From Gammaproteobacteria bacterium (GTDB lineage: Bacteria; Pseudomonadota; Gammaproteobacteria; WFUO01), in NCBI GenBank assembly GCA_015484945.1, contig WFUO01000047.1, positions 1-47,893 of the forward strand: a stretch of DNA of 47,893 bases, in the 5' to 3' direction. How positions within the stretch are numbered: the first letter of the stretch is position 1; each line of letters begins with the position of its first letter. Of the stretch, positions 15,051-28,274 are shown in pieces. The notes under the pieces were generated by a model that had not been told where the DNA came from, made no database searches, and was given only the letters and a program-made list of their open reading frames with translations. The translations under genes and the position numbers were made by a program.

Positions 15051-16712
15051 ATGCAGACAAATCATTCGCAAAGCGCCATGCCGACAGCAGTTGAAAACGG
15101 TACGCATGCCACCGTCACGCCGGACATGCGTGACGGGCAGGAAAGTGCCAGCAGTGGCCACAGGCAGCTTGCGCGTGATTTGCTGTTCATGCCCGTTCTG
15201 TGGCTGTCGCTGGTCATGGCCTTGCTGATTCTGGCCAGCATCATAATACTGACCCAGGAGAATACCGGCCCGCATCTGCTGTTGATACAGATTGGTCTGT
15301 TGCTGATGGGCGCCTCGGCTGTGGCTGTCATCATTCATCGCCTCAACCGGCGAATAATCGAACCGCTTGATCAGGTTCGACACTGGGCCAGCAACATATG
15401 CAATGGTGACTTCTCCAAACCTTTGACTCCACCGGAGGATGGTCCCTTTGCTGAGCTGTTCAGGGATATCAACAAACTGGGAGAATGCCTCAGCCGGCTG
15501 GCCAGGGATCTGGACAAGGAAGTCAATATACACAGTGAAAAGATCGCTATCAAGAACCGTTCCCTGGAGATCTTGTACGATGTCGCTGCGAGCATCAATG
15601 TGTCCAGTGATCTCGATGAATTGTTGTTGCGATTTCTCGAGACCCTCAAGGACGAGGTTAACGCGCGTGCCGCCACCATTCGCCTGACCAATGACGAGGG
15701 TCAGATGGAGCTCGTTGCGAGCCTGGGCCTGGACGACAATATCATAGACAAGGAAAAGGTCATTCCCATCAATCGCTGCCTGTGCGGCAAGGCCATTGTC
15801 TCCGGTGAATTGATGTCACAGGATACTGTGCGCGAATGCAACCAGTTCGCCTGCGACTCTTTCTTCAACAACGATGATGTCGAGGTCATCGCAGTTCCAT
15901 TGCAGCATCGTGGAAAGACCTTGGGGGTTTACAACCTTTTCGTTGACAAGCCCGGCCTGATACACCGGGAAGATACCAAGGATCTTCTCAACAGCATCGG
16001 CAAGCACCTTGGCATGGCGATAGAAAAAGCCCGAGTGGAAGAAGAGTCCAAGCGGCTGTCTATACGCCGTGAGCGCAACATGCTCTCACACGAACTGCAT
16101 GATTCACTGGCCCAGACACTTGCCAGCTTGCGCTTTCAGGCGCTTAACCTGGATGATTCCATCAAGCAGAATAATATCGATACGGCACGTAAGGAGATCC
16201 AGATCATCCGTAACGGACTTGATGAGGCATATACAGAGCTGCGTGAACTACTGGCTCACTTCCGTGCCCCGTTTGATGAACGCGGCCTGATCGCTGCAAT
16301 CGAGAAGGTCATCGATCGCTTCCGTCGTGAGAGTGGCATGCTGATTTTCTTCCAGAATGAATGGAACCAGGTGGAACTGCCATCTGTCATGGAACTTCAG
16401 GTTCTACGGATCATCCAGGAAGCATTGAACAATATCAAGAAACACAGCAAGGCGCATGCGGTACGTGTATTGCTGCGCAGCGACGATGTTGAAACCCAGA
16501 TGGTGCTGATCGAGGACGATGGTATCGGTATCAATTCACCGGTGCTGGATGGCAAACCTGGTGAGCATATCGGCCTCTCGATCATGAAGGAACGAGCCAG
16601 CCGGCTTGGTGGCGTTCTGAGAATAGAATCCGAACCCGGTGAAGGCACACGCCTGATCCTCACCTTCCCACGTGTGCCCTATGACCAGGGCGAATTGCTG
16701 GAATTCAACTGA
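15051..16712 (+). CDS. NarX-like sensor histidine kinase without periplasmic sensor domain
   Basis: This is a HisKA_3-type kinase partner of the adjacent response regulator. Two transmembrane helices (about 44-67 and 75-97) are joined by a very short loop, so the periplasmic nitrate-sensing domain of NarX is absent. A HAMP-like linker (about 98-150), a Y-box-like LEILYDVAASIN (172-183) and a GAF-like domain follow. That domain contains a four-cysteine set: C243, C245, C263 and C268. The H-box SHELHDSLAQ has H350 as phosphoacceptor, and the ATPase domain ends the protein. Sensing is therefore probably cytoplasmic, perhaps redox or sulfur. The start is uncertain: 15051 has no Shine-Dalgarno and 15078 or 15126 are alternatives. 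Confidence 0.88.
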   Translation: MQTNHSQSAMPTAVENGTHATVTPDMRDGQESASSGHRQLARDLLFMPVLWLSLVMALLILASIIILTQENTGPHLLLIQIGLLLMGASAVAVIIHRLNRRIIEPLDQVRHWASNICNGDFSKPLTPPEDGPFAELFRDINKLGECLSRLARDLDKEVNIHSEKIAIKNRSLEILYDVAASINVSSDLDELLLRFLETLKDEVNARAATIRLTNDEGQMELVASLGLDDNIIDKEKVIPINRCLCGKAIVSGELMSQDTVRECNQFACDSFFNNDDVEVIAVPLQHRGKTLGVYNLFVDKPGLIHREDTKDLLNSIGKHLGMAIEKARVEEESKRLSIRRERNMLSHELHDSLAQTLASLRFQALNLDDSIKQNNIDTARKEIQIIRNGLDEAYTELRELLAHFRAPFDERGLIAAIEKVIDRFRRESGMLIFFQNEWNQVELPSVMELQVLRIIQEALNNIKKHSKAHAVRVLLRSDDVETQMVLIEDDGIGINSPVLDGKPGEHIGLSIMKERASRLGGVLRIESEPGEGTRLILTFPRVPYDQGELLEFN

Positions 16713-16717
16713 GCACC

Positions 16718-17365
16718 ATGAAAGTACTCCTGATTGATGACCATGCCCTCTTCCGCATCGGACTCGAAGGTTTGTTGGAGCGCCGCGAAATCGAGGTCGT
16801 TGCATCAGTCAGCACCGGTATAGAAGGCGTCAGCCGCGCACGGGAACTTCAGCCCGATGTCATCCTGCTCGACATGCGCATGCCGGACATGAATGGCATT
16901 CAGACCCTGAGAGAGATACGCGACAACGAAATCGAAATCCCGGTCGTGATGCTGACCACCAGCAGCGAGGAACGTGACCTGATAGAATCCTTGCGTAATG
17001 GCGCCCAGGGTTACCTGCTCAAGGACATGGATCCCGACGACCTGGTCAATGCCCTGCACGACATCGTATCAGGGAAGACTGTCGTTGCGCCCGAGCTGGC
17101 AGGCGTTTTGGCCAAGGTCGTGCAGCAAGGCAATAACAGTAACAATAGTGATCCAGCACCTTTTGCCGACCTGACACCACGTGAACATGAGATCCTGTGC
17201 CATCTGGCAGAAGGACAGAGCAACAAGGTGATCGCACGCAAGCTGGGCATCTCCGACGGCACCGTGAAACTGCACGTCAAATCCGTGCTGCGCAAACTGG
17301 GCGTACATTCACGCGTAGAGGCCGCGGTCATCGCTGTAGAACAGGATCTGTGTCAGAAACGATAA
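16718..17365 (+). CDS. NarL/FixJ-family response regulator
   Basis: The 215-residue protein has a receiver domain with acidic pocket D7-D8 and phosphoacceptor D52 (VILLDMRMPD), and a conserved K in LLKDMD. It ends with a LuxR/NarL-type helix-turn-helix (LTPREHEILCHLAEGQSNKV to about residue 210). It begins 5 bp after the kinase stop, so the pair is co-transcribed and almost certainly cognate. Its position just after dsrNR and before a rhodanese gene makes regulation of sulfur oxidation an attractive hypothesis. NarL-like boxes upstream of the kinase and of dsrA fit this but prove nothing. Confidence 0.93.
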   Translation: MKVLLIDDHALFRIGLEGLLERREIEVVASVSTGIEGVSRARELQPDVILLDMRMPDMNGIQTLREIRDNEIEIPVVMLTTSSEERDLIESLRNGAQGYLLKDMDPDDLVNALHDIVSGKTVVAPELAGVLAKVVQQGNNSNNSDPAPFADLTPREHEILCHLAEGQSNKVIARKLGISDGTVKLHVKSVLRKLGVHSRVEAAVIAVEQDLCQKR

Positions 17366-17389
17366 GCAACTAAACACGAGTCAGATTGT

Positions 17390-17857
17390 ATGAACAAGAA
17401 GTTTACCGATCTCATTAGAGAATGCCTAAACAGCGTCGAGGAATGTTTTCCGTGGGACGTGGAGGAAAAACTGGAACAGGGGAAAGATTGCCTGATTGTT
17501 GATGTTCGCGAGCCATATGAGTTCGATTTTGCCCGAATCGAACAGTCCATCAACGTACCCCGCGGAATCCTTGAGTCCGCATGCGACTGGGGCTATGACG
17601 ATACGATCCCCGAACTGGCTAGTGCCAGGAACAGGGAGATCATTGTCGTGTGCCGCTCGGGAAACCGCAGCATACTTGCCGCCTACACGATGCAACAAAT
17701 GGGTTACCGAAAAGTCGTATCCATGAAGACCGGCCTTCGCGGCTGGAACGACAACGAACAGCCACTGATAGACAAGGACGGCAATCCGGTTGACGTGGAC
17801 GATGCGGAAGAGTTTCTGGCCAGCAAGGTACGTCCAGATCAGATGGCGCCGGCCTGA
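17390..17857 (+). CDS. Rhodanese-like sulfurtransferase
   Basis: This is a single-domain rhodanese of 155 residues with CDC25-like features: LIVDVREPYEF (35-45), the active-site loop VCRSGNRS with C88, and a GLRGWN C-terminal signature. No signal peptide is visible, so it is cytoplasmic. Rhodaneses feed persulfide sulfur into TusA and DsrEFH relays in many sulfur oxidisers. It lies 24 bp after the response regulator on the same strand and may share its transcript. The Shine-Dalgarno is weak. The substrate is not predictable. Confidence 0.92.
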   Translation: MNKKFTDLIRECLNSVEECFPWDVEEKLEQGKDCLIVDVREPYEFDFARIEQSINVPRGILESACDWGYDDTIPELASARNREIIVVCRSGNRSILAAYTMQQMGYRKVVSMKTGLRGWNDNEQPLIDKDGNPVDVDDAEEFLASKVRPDQMAPA

Positions 17858-17881
17858 GCAGGAATGAGAGCAATATTCAGA

Positions 17882-19285
17882 TCAGGCTTCGCTGTCTGAT
17901 GTGAACCAGTTCAGTTTTTCATGCAGCTTGACCACCTCACCGACGATGATCAGCGTCGGTGGCTTGATGTCCGCACGCTGAATCTTTTTCGGCATGTCTT
18001 CCAGTGTACCCGTCACGACCTTCTGTTCCGGTGTGGTTGCCTTCTGTACCAGCGCAATGGGCATGCTGGTAGGCATCCCATGCGCGATCAACTCCTTACA
18101 GATGATAGACAGGCCCTGCAGTCCCATGTAGAACACGATGGTCTGGTTGGGTTGAGCCAGGCTGTGCCAGTTGAGATTCATGCTGCCATCCTTGAGATGA
18201 CCGGTAGCGAATACCACTGCCTGTGAATAATCACGATGGGTAAGTGGAATACCGCTGTAGGATGCCGCGCCGGCAGCCGCGGTGACAGCGGGAACGACCT
18301 GAAATGGTATGTCTTCCTGCAGCAAGGTTTCGATCTCCTCACCGCCGCGGCCAAAGATGAACGGGTCACCTCCCTTGAGACGGCAGACACGCTTACCCTC
18401 CTTGGCAAGACGTACGAGCAGTTCATTGATCCCCTCCTGTGGCAAGGCATGGTTGGCACGCTCCTTGCCGACATAGATACGCTCGGCATCACGCCGGCAC
18501 ATGTCCAACACCGGCTTAGAGACCAGACGGTCGTGCACGACGACATCAGCCTGTTGCATTAGACGCAGGGCACGGAAGGTCAACAGATCGGGATCACCCG
18601 GCCCTGCACCGACGAGATAGACCTCGCCTGTCTGTTCCCCCGCCTTGCCTTGCTCGGCATCCTGGAAGGCCTGTTCGAGATGCTGGCGTGCGCGTTCATC
18701 CTGCCCCGCCAATATCATCTCGACGATCGGCCCGGCCAGTACCTGCTCCCAGAAATGCCGTCGTTCATCGATGGTAGCGAAAGTTTGCTTGGCGCGTTCA
18801 CGATACTCGTCCAACAGGCTACCGAGACGGCCATAAGCCGAGGGGATCATCGTCTCCAGCCGGCTGCGCAACATGCGCGCCAGTACCGGTGAGCTGCCGC
18901 CGGTGGATACGGCGATCTGCACCGGCGAACGGTCGATCAGCGAGGGGGTGATGAAGCTGCACAGTTCGGGATCATCGACCACGTTGACTGGAATGCCCCG
19001 GCTGTTGGCAGTGTTTGAGACTGCGGCATTGACATGGCGGTCGTCGGTTGCGGCAATGACCAGCACCTTTCTATCGATGTCTGCAGGTTCGAAGCTGCCC
19101 TCACGCCAGGTGATGCGGGCTTCGTCAAACAGACGGCGCAGTCCATCACACAGATCCGGCGAGACGACATGCACCCTGGCCCCGGCATCGAGCAGCAGAC
19201 CAACCTTGCGTTCGGCCACGTCACCCCCGCCCACGACGAGGGTGTCGCGGTTACGAAGATCGAGAAAGATCGGCATATATTCCAT
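17882..19285 (-). CDS. cysG: Siroheme synthase (bifunctional CysG)
   Basis: CysG makes sirohaem from uroporphyrinogen III. The N-terminal half is precorrin-2 dehydrogenase/ferrochelatase (NAD motif GGGDVAERK near residue 19). The C-terminal half is the SAM-dependent uroporphyrinogen methyltransferase (VYLVGAGPGDPDLLT, CRLKGGDPFIFGRGGEE, TAAAGAASYSGIPLTHRD). The ATG at 19285 (MEYMPIFLDLRNRD) matches the family N-terminus and has GGAAGG upstream; an in-frame TTG at 19306 is less likely. The length is 467 residues. It converges on the rhodanese gene with a 24-bp gap. Sirohaem is the DsrAB cofactor, so this placement is functionally meaningful. Confidence 0.96.
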   Translation of the reverse strand: MEYMPIFLDLRNRDTLVVGGGDVAERKVGLLLDAGARVHVVSPDLCDGLRRLFDEARITWREGSFEPADIDRKVLVIAATDDRHVNAAVSNTANSRGIPVNVVDDPELCSFITPSLIDRSPVQIAVSTGGSSPVLARMLRSRLETMIPSAYGRLGSLLDEYRERAKQTFATIDERRHFWEQVLAGPIVEMILAGQDERARQHLEQAFQDAEQGKAGEQTGEVYLVGAGPGDPDLLTFRALRLMQQADVVVHDRLVSKPVLDMCRRDAERIYVGKERANHALPQEGINELLVRLAKEGKRVCRLKGGDPFIFGRGGEEIETLLQEDIPFQVVPAVTAAAGAASYSGIPLTHRDYSQAVVFATGHLKDGSMNLNWHSLAQPNQTIVFYMGLQGLSIICKELIAHGMPTSMPIALVQKATTPEQKVVTGTLEDMPKKIQRADIKPPTLIIVGEVVKLHEKLNWFTSDSEA

Positions 19286-19354
19286 CGGATCACGGCCTTC
19301 CGGCAAGCTTGAGACCGGGGCATTTTACCCCATTCATCACCGCAGGGGCAGTAT

Positions 19355-20947
<1,593 letters not shown>

Positions 20948-20951
<4 letters not shown>

Positions 20952-21328
20952 AGCATGCGTCCCAGTTTCATGCCCAGCCATGCGGCAAGCAGGCATAAGG
21001 TTACCGTTGCCAGTATGTTGATCATCGCCCTGGTGGTCATACCGGTCTCGAACAGGATCAGGGTTTCCACCGAAAATGTCGAAAAGGTCGTAAACGCACC
21101 GAGAAAACCGGTGGTCAGGGCCAGGCGCAGTTCCTCGTTGCCGGCCAGGCGCTCCAGAAACAGCACATACAACAGTCCCATCAACAAACTGCCCGTGATA
21201 TTGGCCGTCATGGTGCCATATGGAAACCCCTTGCCGAGCAGGGACTGAACGAGCTGGGTCACACCAAAACGCGACATGGCGCCCACGGCACCACCGGCGG
21301 CAATCGACAACCATTGTACCATGTTCAT
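20948..21328 (-). CDS. crcB: Fluoride ion channel/exporter CrcB (Fluc)
   Basis: The 126-residue protein has four hydrophobic helices. It contains the family signatures [14 protein letters not shown], the asparagine segment [10 protein letters not shown] and [16 protein letters not shown]. Fluc channels are dual-topology dimers in the inner membrane that release fluoride. Its start overlaps the rarA stop (ATGA) and its stop overlaps the DUF190 start, giving a tightly packed block. No fluoride riboswitch is possible directly upstream because rarA occupies that space. Confidence 0.95.
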
Positions 21329-22665
21329 GTTCCCCGCCCCTGCTGCTTGCGGCGCTGTGTGGAGTGACGATCGAGTTCACGCAGGTGGGCCAGCTTCTCC
21401 GCTATCTTGATTTCCAGTCCGCGCGTGACTGGATGATAGTAGCGTGCTTCATCCATACCCTCGGGGAAATACGACTCACCGGCCGCGTATCCCTCCGGTT
21501 CGTCATGCGCATAGCGATAGGTCTTGCCGTAGTCCAACTCCTTCATCAGTTTGGTTGGCGCGTTACGCAGGTGTAACGGTACCTCCAGACTGCCATGTTC
21601 GCGGGCATCGCGCATGGCTGCCTTGAAGGCCATGTAAACGGCATTACTCTTTGCCGCACATGCCATGTACACGATGGCCTGGGCAATGGCCAGTTCACCC
21701 TCCGGACTGCCCAGACGTTCCTGCACTTCCCAGGCATCCAGCGCAAGGCGCAATGCTCGCGGATCGGCGTTGCCGATGTCCTCGCTGGCCATACGCACCG
21801 CGCGACGGGCAATGTACAGCGGGTCACAGCCACCATCCAGCATACGCGCCAGCCAATACAGTGCCGCATCCGGTGCCGATCCACGTACTGCCTTGTGCAG
21901 GGCCGAGATCTGGTCATAGAAGGCCTCACCACCCTTGTCGAAACGGCGCTGACCGTCACCGGCAACCTCGCGTACCAGATCAACGTCGATGCGCGCTTCA
22001 CCGGAATCCTCCACGACCAGATCAGCGGCAATCTCGAGCAGATTGAGCGCGCGACGGGCATCACCATCAGCTAGCGTGGCCAGCAGATCCAGGGCTTCTT
22101 CCTCTATCTTCAGATTTCGTTCACCAAGCCCGCGTTCACCGTCGTACAGCGCCTGTCCGATGATACGGCGTATATCACTGGTCTCCAACGCCTTAAGAAC
22201 ATAGACCCTGGCGCGTGACAACAGCGCGTTATTGAGTTCAAACGAAGGATTCTCCGTGGTTGCACCGACGAAGATGACTGTGCCGTCTTCCACATAGGGT
22301 AAAAACGCATCCTGCTGGGATTTGTTGAAACGGTGCACCTCATCGACGAACAGCACGGTCTGACGGCCACGCAGTTCCTGGATCTGGCGCGCGGTATCCA
22401 CCGCCTTGCGGATATCCTTTACGCCCGCCAGGACGGCTGAGATGCTGATGAATTCGGCATCGGAAAGAGTTGCGATCATGCGTGCCAACGTGGTCTTGCC
22501 GGTGCCGGGCGGCCCCCATAACAGCATCGAGTGCAGCCGGCCCGCATCCAGGGCCAAACGCAGGGGCTTGTCCTCGCCCAACAAGTGCGCCTGTCCGAAG
22601 AATTCGTCCAGACAGCGCGGCCGCATTCTGTCGGCCAGGGGGCGAAACCGGGCATCGTCACGCAT
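21325..22665 (-). CDS. rarA: Replication-associated recombination protein A (AAA+ ATPase)
   Basis: RarA (MgsA) is a clamp-loader-like AAA+ ATPase acting at stalled replication forks. The 446-residue protein has Walker [13 protein letters not shown] (about 52-63), Walker [12 protein letters not shown] and the C-terminal region with [29 protein letters not shown] typical of the family. The start is 10 bp after the lolA stop. The lolA-rarA-crcB-serS order downstream of ftsK is common in gammaproteobacteria. Confidence 0.97.
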   Translation of the reverse strand: MRDDARFRPLADRMRPRCLDEFFGQAHLLGEDKPLRLALDAGRLHSMLLWGPPGTGKTTLARMIATLSDAEFISISAVLAGVKDIRKAVDTARQIQELRGRQTVLFVDEVHRFNKSQQDAFLPYVEDGTVIFVGATTENPSFELNNALLSRARVYVLKALETSDIRRIIGQALYDGERGLGERNLKIEEEALDLLATLADGDARRALNLLEIAADLVVEDSGEARIDVDLVREVAGDGQRRFDKGGEAFYDQISALHKAVRGSAPDAALYWLARMLDGGCDPLYIARRAVRMASEDIGNADPRALRLALDAWEVQERLGSPEGELAIAQAIVYMACAAKSNAVYMAFKAAMRDAREHGSLEVPLHLRNAPTKLMKELDYGKTYRYAHDEPEGYAAGESYFPEGMDEARYYHPVTRGLEIKIAEKLAHLRELDRHSTQRRKQQGRGT

Positions 22666-22675
22666 ATCCAGGCGC

Positions 22676-23299
22676 CTATTCGACCGGCTTGCCGATCACA
22701 TCCACGCCCTTGGGCATGACGAAGCGGAACACACCAGGTTTGAGCCTGGGGTTGATATAGACCCTTGTCAGGCTGATAGTCGTCACCTGATCGAAATTGT
22801 CGATCATGACCATCTCACGCAGGTGTTTGCCAAATCCAAGCCTGATCAGCTTGAAGTCCGAACCGGGCTTGCGCGGTTTTAGCTCCAGCCAGAGCAATCC
22901 CTTCTTGCGCCCCAACTCACGGATGATGAAATCCTTCTCCAGCGGGCGCCGGCCGCTGAGCACCATTGCCGGCGCGTTGCCAATAGCGTTACGCATGGGC
23001 CTGACCGTCACCTGCTCGAGTTCGGTGTCGTGAATCCAGACATTGCGTCCATCACCGATGATCAATTGCGGGTACGGCTTCACATAGTCCCAGCGAAACT
23101 TGTCGGGCCGCTGCAGGACCACCGTACCACTGGACGCCTGTACCACATCGCCGTGCCGGTCGCGCAACTGCTGGTAGAAGCTGGCGCGCAGGGTTCGTAC
23201 ATCATGATAGAAACGCTTGAGCTTCTGCATGCCCTCCCCGGCCGTAACGGCCAGTGGCAAAAACAACAGGATCAGCAAGACGAGGCGTCGTGGCGACAT
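22676..23299 (-). CDS. lolA: Outer-membrane lipoprotein carrier protein LolA
   Basis: LolA carries lipoproteins from LolCDE across the periplasm to LolB. The 207-residue protein has an N-terminal signal peptide ([20 protein letters not shown]). The mature part has the family pattern ([47 protein letters not shown] at the end). It is 4 bp after the ftsK stop and precedes rarA, the usual neighbourhood. Confidence 0.96.
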   Translation of the reverse strand: MSPRRLVLLILLFLPLAVTAGEGMQKLKRFYHDVRTLRASFYQQLRDRHGDVVQASSGTVVLQRPDKFRWDYVKPYPQLIIGDGRNVWIHDTELEQVTVRPMRNAIGNAPAMVLSGRRPLEKDFIIRELGRKKGLLWLELKPRKPGSDFKLIRLGFGKHLREMVMIDNFDQVTTISLTRVYINPRLKPGVFRFVMPKGVDVIGKPVE

Positions 23300-23303
23300 G
23301 GTG

Positions 23304-25622
23304 TCAGTCCTTCGGTGGGGGCGGCGCGATCACCTCGCGGCTGCCATTGCTCTGCATTTCACTGACGATACCGGCCGCTTCCATGGCTTCGATCATCCGC
23401 GCCGCGCGATTGTAGCCAATCTTCAGGCGCCGCTGAACCGACGAGATCGAGGCTCGGCGGGTTTCGGTTACGAAGCGCACGGCCTCGTCATAGAGAGGAT
23501 CGGACTCGCTGTCTTCTCCACCCCCGCTAACAGGCTTCTCACCCGGCAACTGCACAGCGGCCTCCATCGCATCCGAAACCACATCTTCGATGTATTCCGG
23601 TCCATCCTCGCGGTTCTTGAGGTTATCCACCACACGGTGAACCTCCTGATCGGAAACGAAGGCGCCATGCACTCGCACCGGCATGCCGGACCCAGCCGGC
23701 ATGTAAAGCATGTCACCGTGCCCCAGCAATTGTTCGGCACCCCCCTGGTCGAGAATGGTGCGCGAATCAACACGCGATGAAACCTGAAACGCGATCCGGG
23801 TGGGAATATTGGCCTTGATCAGGCCGGTGATGACATTCACTGACGGCCGCTGGGTGGCCAGCATCAGATGGATACCTGCAGCGCGCGCCTTCTGCGCCAG
23901 CCTGGCTATCAATTCCTCAACCTTCTTGCCGACGATCATCATCATGTCGGCAAACTCGTCGATGATGACGACGATATATGGAAGATGGTTGAGGATCGGC
24001 GGCTCCTCAACTGTCAAATTCTCCTCGGGCACGAACAGCGGGTCCGGGATGGGCTCGCCCTTGTCGATGGCCTCTTTCACTTTCTTGTTGTATCCGCTGA
24101 TATTTCGCACGCCCAGCGAGGCCATCAGCTTGTAACGCCGCTCCATCTCCCCGACACACCAGCGCAATGCGTTGGATGCTTCTTTCATGTCGGTTACGAC
24201 CGGGGTCAACAGGTGTGGAATACCCTCGTACACGGACAGTTCGAGCATCTTGGGGTCGATCATGATCAGGCGCACGTCCCGCGCCGTGGACTTGTACAGC
24301 AAGCTCAAGACCATCGCATTGATGGCCACCGACTTGCCTGAACCGGTTGTCCCCGCGACCAGCAGATGCGGCATCTTCGCAAGGTCGGTGACTACAGGCT
24401 GTCCGCTGATGTCCTTGCCCAGGGCCAGCGTCAACGGTGAGGCGGAACGGTCATATTCCTCGGAACGCAGGATCTCACTCAGGGTCACCAGCTCCCGATG
24501 CTCGTTGGGAATCTCCAACCCGATCGTGGACTTGCCCGGTATGACCTCGACGATGCGCACACTGACAGTGGACAACGCGCGCGCCAGATCCTTGGACAGG
24601 TTGCTGATCTGGCTGACCTTGACACCTGCCGCCGGTTGCAGTTCGAAACGCGTAATAACCGGCCCAGGATGCACCGCCTCGACAACGGCCTCGACACCGA
24701 AATCCTGCAATTTCATCTCCACCAGCCGCGACATGGCTTCGAGCGCGTCACGCGAGAATCCCTTGTCCACGGGCTGCGGCTTGTCCAGTAGCGCCAGTGG
24801 CGGCAGGTCGGCATCGGGTGGCGGATCGAACAGCTGAACCTGCTTCTCCAGTTCCACACGGGTGCTCTGCTCGACCTTGCCGATCACGGGTTCGATGCGA
24901 GGTGGTGGCCGTTTCTCCTTTTTCTTCTTTTCGACACGCACCACCTCCTCACGTTGCTGACGTGCGCGGCGAGCGGCCAGCGCGTCTCGAATACGTGCGC
25001 CGAGCTGGCGGCAGCGCGACAGCAAACCCAGAGTCAGACGTCCGGTGGTGTCGATCAGACGGATCCACGACAGGCCGGTGAACAATGTGACACCAGCGAG
25101 GAACACGGCCAGCAGCAGCAGGGTACCGCCAGTGAGCCCAAAACCGGACTTGACCACGCCGGCCACCAACCCGCCGATGATGCCACCGGCATCCGGTTCC
25201 GGCAGGCTGCCCGCCGAAACCGGAATGTGCAAGCTGGCCAGACCCGCTCCGGCCGTGAGCGTGAGCAGGAATCCACTCCAGCGAATCACCAGGATACGCA
25301 CATCCACCTTGCCGCTGCGGCGGCCGCGGAACAGCAACCAGCCGGTGTAACCGATGATGACCGGCAACAGATAGGCCATGTAGCCCGCCAGGAACAGGAA
25401 GATATCAGACAGCCAGGCGCCCACCCGTCCGCCGGCATTGCCAACCTTGCCGGTTTCGCCGGTGGAATGCCAGCTGGGATCGAGAGCGTTGTAGGTCAGC
25501 AGTGTCAGCAGGGTGTAGATAGCGATCGCACCGAAGATCACCAGCGCGCCCTCGCGCAAGCCGTGCACGATGTGCGCACTCAGCACGGAATCGTTGGTCT
25601 TCTTGCGTCTGGCCTGCGGCAA
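23304..25622 (-). CDS. ftsK: DNA translocase FtsK
   Basis: FtsK couples chromosome segregation with septum formation. The 772-residue protein has an N-terminal domain with about four transmembrane helices (about 25-190) and a short charged linker. The RecA-like motor has Walker A GTTGSGKS and Walker B LIMIDPK. A C-terminal winged-helix gamma domain ([24 protein letters not shown]) should read KOPS sites. The start is a TTG at 25622 with AAAAAGGA upstream; no in-frame ATG occurs before the membrane helices. Confidence 0.96.
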   Translation of the reverse strand: MPQARRKKTNDSVLSAHIVHGLREGALVIFGAIAIYTLLTLLTYNALDPSWHSTGETGKVGNAGGRVGAWLSDIFLFLAGYMAYLLPVIIGYTGWLLFRGRRSGKVDVRILVIRWSGFLLTLTAGAGLASLHIPVSAGSLPEPDAGGIIGGLVAGVVKSGFGLTGGTLLLLAVFLAGVTLFTGLSWIRLIDTTGRLTLGLLSRCRQLGARIRDALAARRARQQREEVVRVEKKKKEKRPPPRIEPVIGKVEQSTRVELEKQVQLFDPPPDADLPPLALLDKPQPVDKGFSRDALEAMSRLVEMKLQDFGVEAVVEAVHPGPVITRFELQPAAGVKVSQISNLSKDLARALSTVSVRIVEVIPGKSTIGLEIPNEHRELVTLSEILRSEEYDRSASPLTLALGKDISGQPVVTDLAKMPHLLVAGTTGSGKSVAINAMVLSLLYKSTARDVRLIMIDPKMLELSVYEGIPHLLTPVVTDMKEASNALRWCVGEMERRYKLMASLGVRNISGYNKKVKEAIDKGEPIPDPLFVPEENLTVEEPPILNHLPYIVVIIDEFADMMMIVGKKVEELIARLAQKARAAGIHLMLATQRPSVNVITGLIKANIPTRIAFQVSSRVDSRTILDQGGAEQLLGHGDMLYMPAGSGMPVRVHGAFVSDQEVHRVVDNLKNREDGPEYIEDVVSDAMEAAVQLPGEKPVSGGGEDSESDPLYDEAVRFVTETRRASISSVQRRLKIGYNRAARMIEAMEAAGIVSEMQSNGSREVIAPPPPKD

Positions 25623-25676
25623 TGATTTGATCCTTTTTCCTAAGAATTATCTATAAATATTTAATTATTATACTAT

Positions 25677-26913
<1,237 letters not shown>

Positions 26914-26979
26914 TATCCGCCTGCATGTCCCTGCCGGTGCCCGGTTTTTTCACCCGCGCCCTGCGCGTATGCTTCGGCC

Positions 26980-28143
26980 ATGCAGATCCGTATCATCGAC
27001 AGTCTGGAAACGGTGCCTGCCGCCGATTGGAACCGTCTGTGCGACGCTCACCCGTTGTTGCGCCACGAGTTCCTCGTGGCCATGGAACGCCATGGCTGCG
27101 TGGGACCGGACTTCGGTTGGCATCCGGCCCACATCACGGTACATGAACACGGCCGTCTGGTCGGCGCCTGTCCTGGTTACCTGAAAACCAACACCTACGG
27201 CGAGTTCGTGTTCGATCATGCCTGGGCCGATGCGTGGCAACGCGCTGGCGGCCGCTGGTATCCGAAATGGGTCTCCGCCATCCCGTACACACCGGCCACC
27301 GGACCACGCCTGCTGACGGCCGCAAACACCAATCAGGCTGGTATCCGTCAGGCCATGATCGACACCGCCATCGGCTTGTGCGAGGCGCAGGGAATGTCTT
27401 CGGCGCACTGGCTTTTCACCGATGAAAACCAGACCACGGCACTGGAGAAACAGGGGCTTCTGCGCCGTCTGGGCTGCCAGTACCACTGGCACAACCGGCA
27501 TTACAACGATTTTGATGACTTCCTCTCCCGCCTGCGCTCGGCCAAACGCAAGCGTATTCGCGCCGAGCGCCGCAGCGTGGCAAACAGTGGATTACGGATC
27601 CAGCTTGTCAGTGGCGAACAAGCCAGTCCCGGACAGTTGCGCGCCGCGAGTCATTTCTACCGCAAGACCTTCGACGAGAAATGGGGTATCGCCACGTTCA
27701 ACGAGGCCTTTTTCACGGAAATCGCGCAAACCATGGGGGAACAGCTGTTGCTGGTGTTCGCCCTGGACCGCGAACGCCCGGTGGCCGGAGCCATCTGCTA
27801 CCGCAGCCACGACACCCTGTATGGCCGTCACTGGGGCTGTGACGAATACCATCCCAACCTGCATTTCGAACTGTGCTATTACCAGGGTATCGAATACTGC
27901 ATCCGTGAGGGTCTGATGTGTTTCGAACCCGGCGCCCAGGGCGAACACAAGATCGCGCGCGGCTTTCTGCCCACCCCGACCTGGTCGGCGCACTGGATCG
28001 CCGATATCGGCTTCCGCGATGCCGTGGCGAGCTTCCTCGACCAGGAGACACGCGGCATGCGCCAGCATATCGCCGTACTGGGCGAACACAGCCCCTACCG
28101 GCGCGAGAGCGACCCACGTGACGCGCCCAACACCGGCAATTGA
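26980..28143 (+). CDS. DUF482 (COG3146) GNAT-like protein
   Basis: The 387-residue protein has the hallmarks of the DUF482 family, predicted FemAB/GNAT-fold N-acyltransferases of unknown substrate. Markers are LRHEFLVAMERHGCVG at the N-terminus, FVFDHAWADAWQRAG, WYPKWVSAIPYTPATGPRLL and the C-terminal FEPGAQGEHKIARGFLPTPTWSAHW. It lies between trxB and aat, a neighbourhood seen in other proteobacteria. The start is the first ATG; no clear Shine-Dalgarno is seen. Peptidoglycan links in database names are unproven. Confidence 0.9.
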   Translation: MQIRIIDSLETVPAADWNRLCDAHPLLRHEFLVAMERHGCVGPDFGWHPAHITVHEHGRLVGACPGYLKTNTYGEFVFDHAWADAWQRAGGRWYPKWVSAIPYTPATGPRLLTAANTNQAGIRQAMIDTAIGLCEAQGMSSAHWLFTDENQTTALEKQGLLRRLGCQYHWHNRHYNDFDDFLSRLRSAKRKRIRAERRSVANSGLRIQLVSGEQASPGQLRAASHFYRKTFDEKWGIATFNEAFFTEIAQTMGEQLLLVFALDRERPVAGAICYRSHDTLYGRHWGCDEYHPNLHFELCYYQGIEYCIREGLMCFEPGAQGEHKIARGFLPTPTWSAHWIADIGFRDAVASFLDQETRGMRQHIAVLGEHSPYRRESDPRDAPNTGN

Positions 28144-28236
28144 TGCTGTCGCAGTCCTGACAGGCGGCCAGCACCCTTGTGTCACGCCCGCGGGCGTCCG
28201 GGCCGGCGGCATGCAGCCTGAATACCGTATCTGGCG

Positions 28237-28242
28237 TATAAT
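28237..28242 (+). promoter_or_regulatory. Candidate -10 box for aat-bpt
   Basis: A perfect TATAAT lies 32 bp before the aat start in a 131-bp gap, but no -35 box is recognisable at 16-18 bp. The same gap holds the GC-rich palindrome ACGCCCGCGGGCGT (28184-28197). Confidence 0.35.
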
Positions 28243-28274
28243 CTGCGACAGGATGAAGCTGCCAGAAGCCCAGC

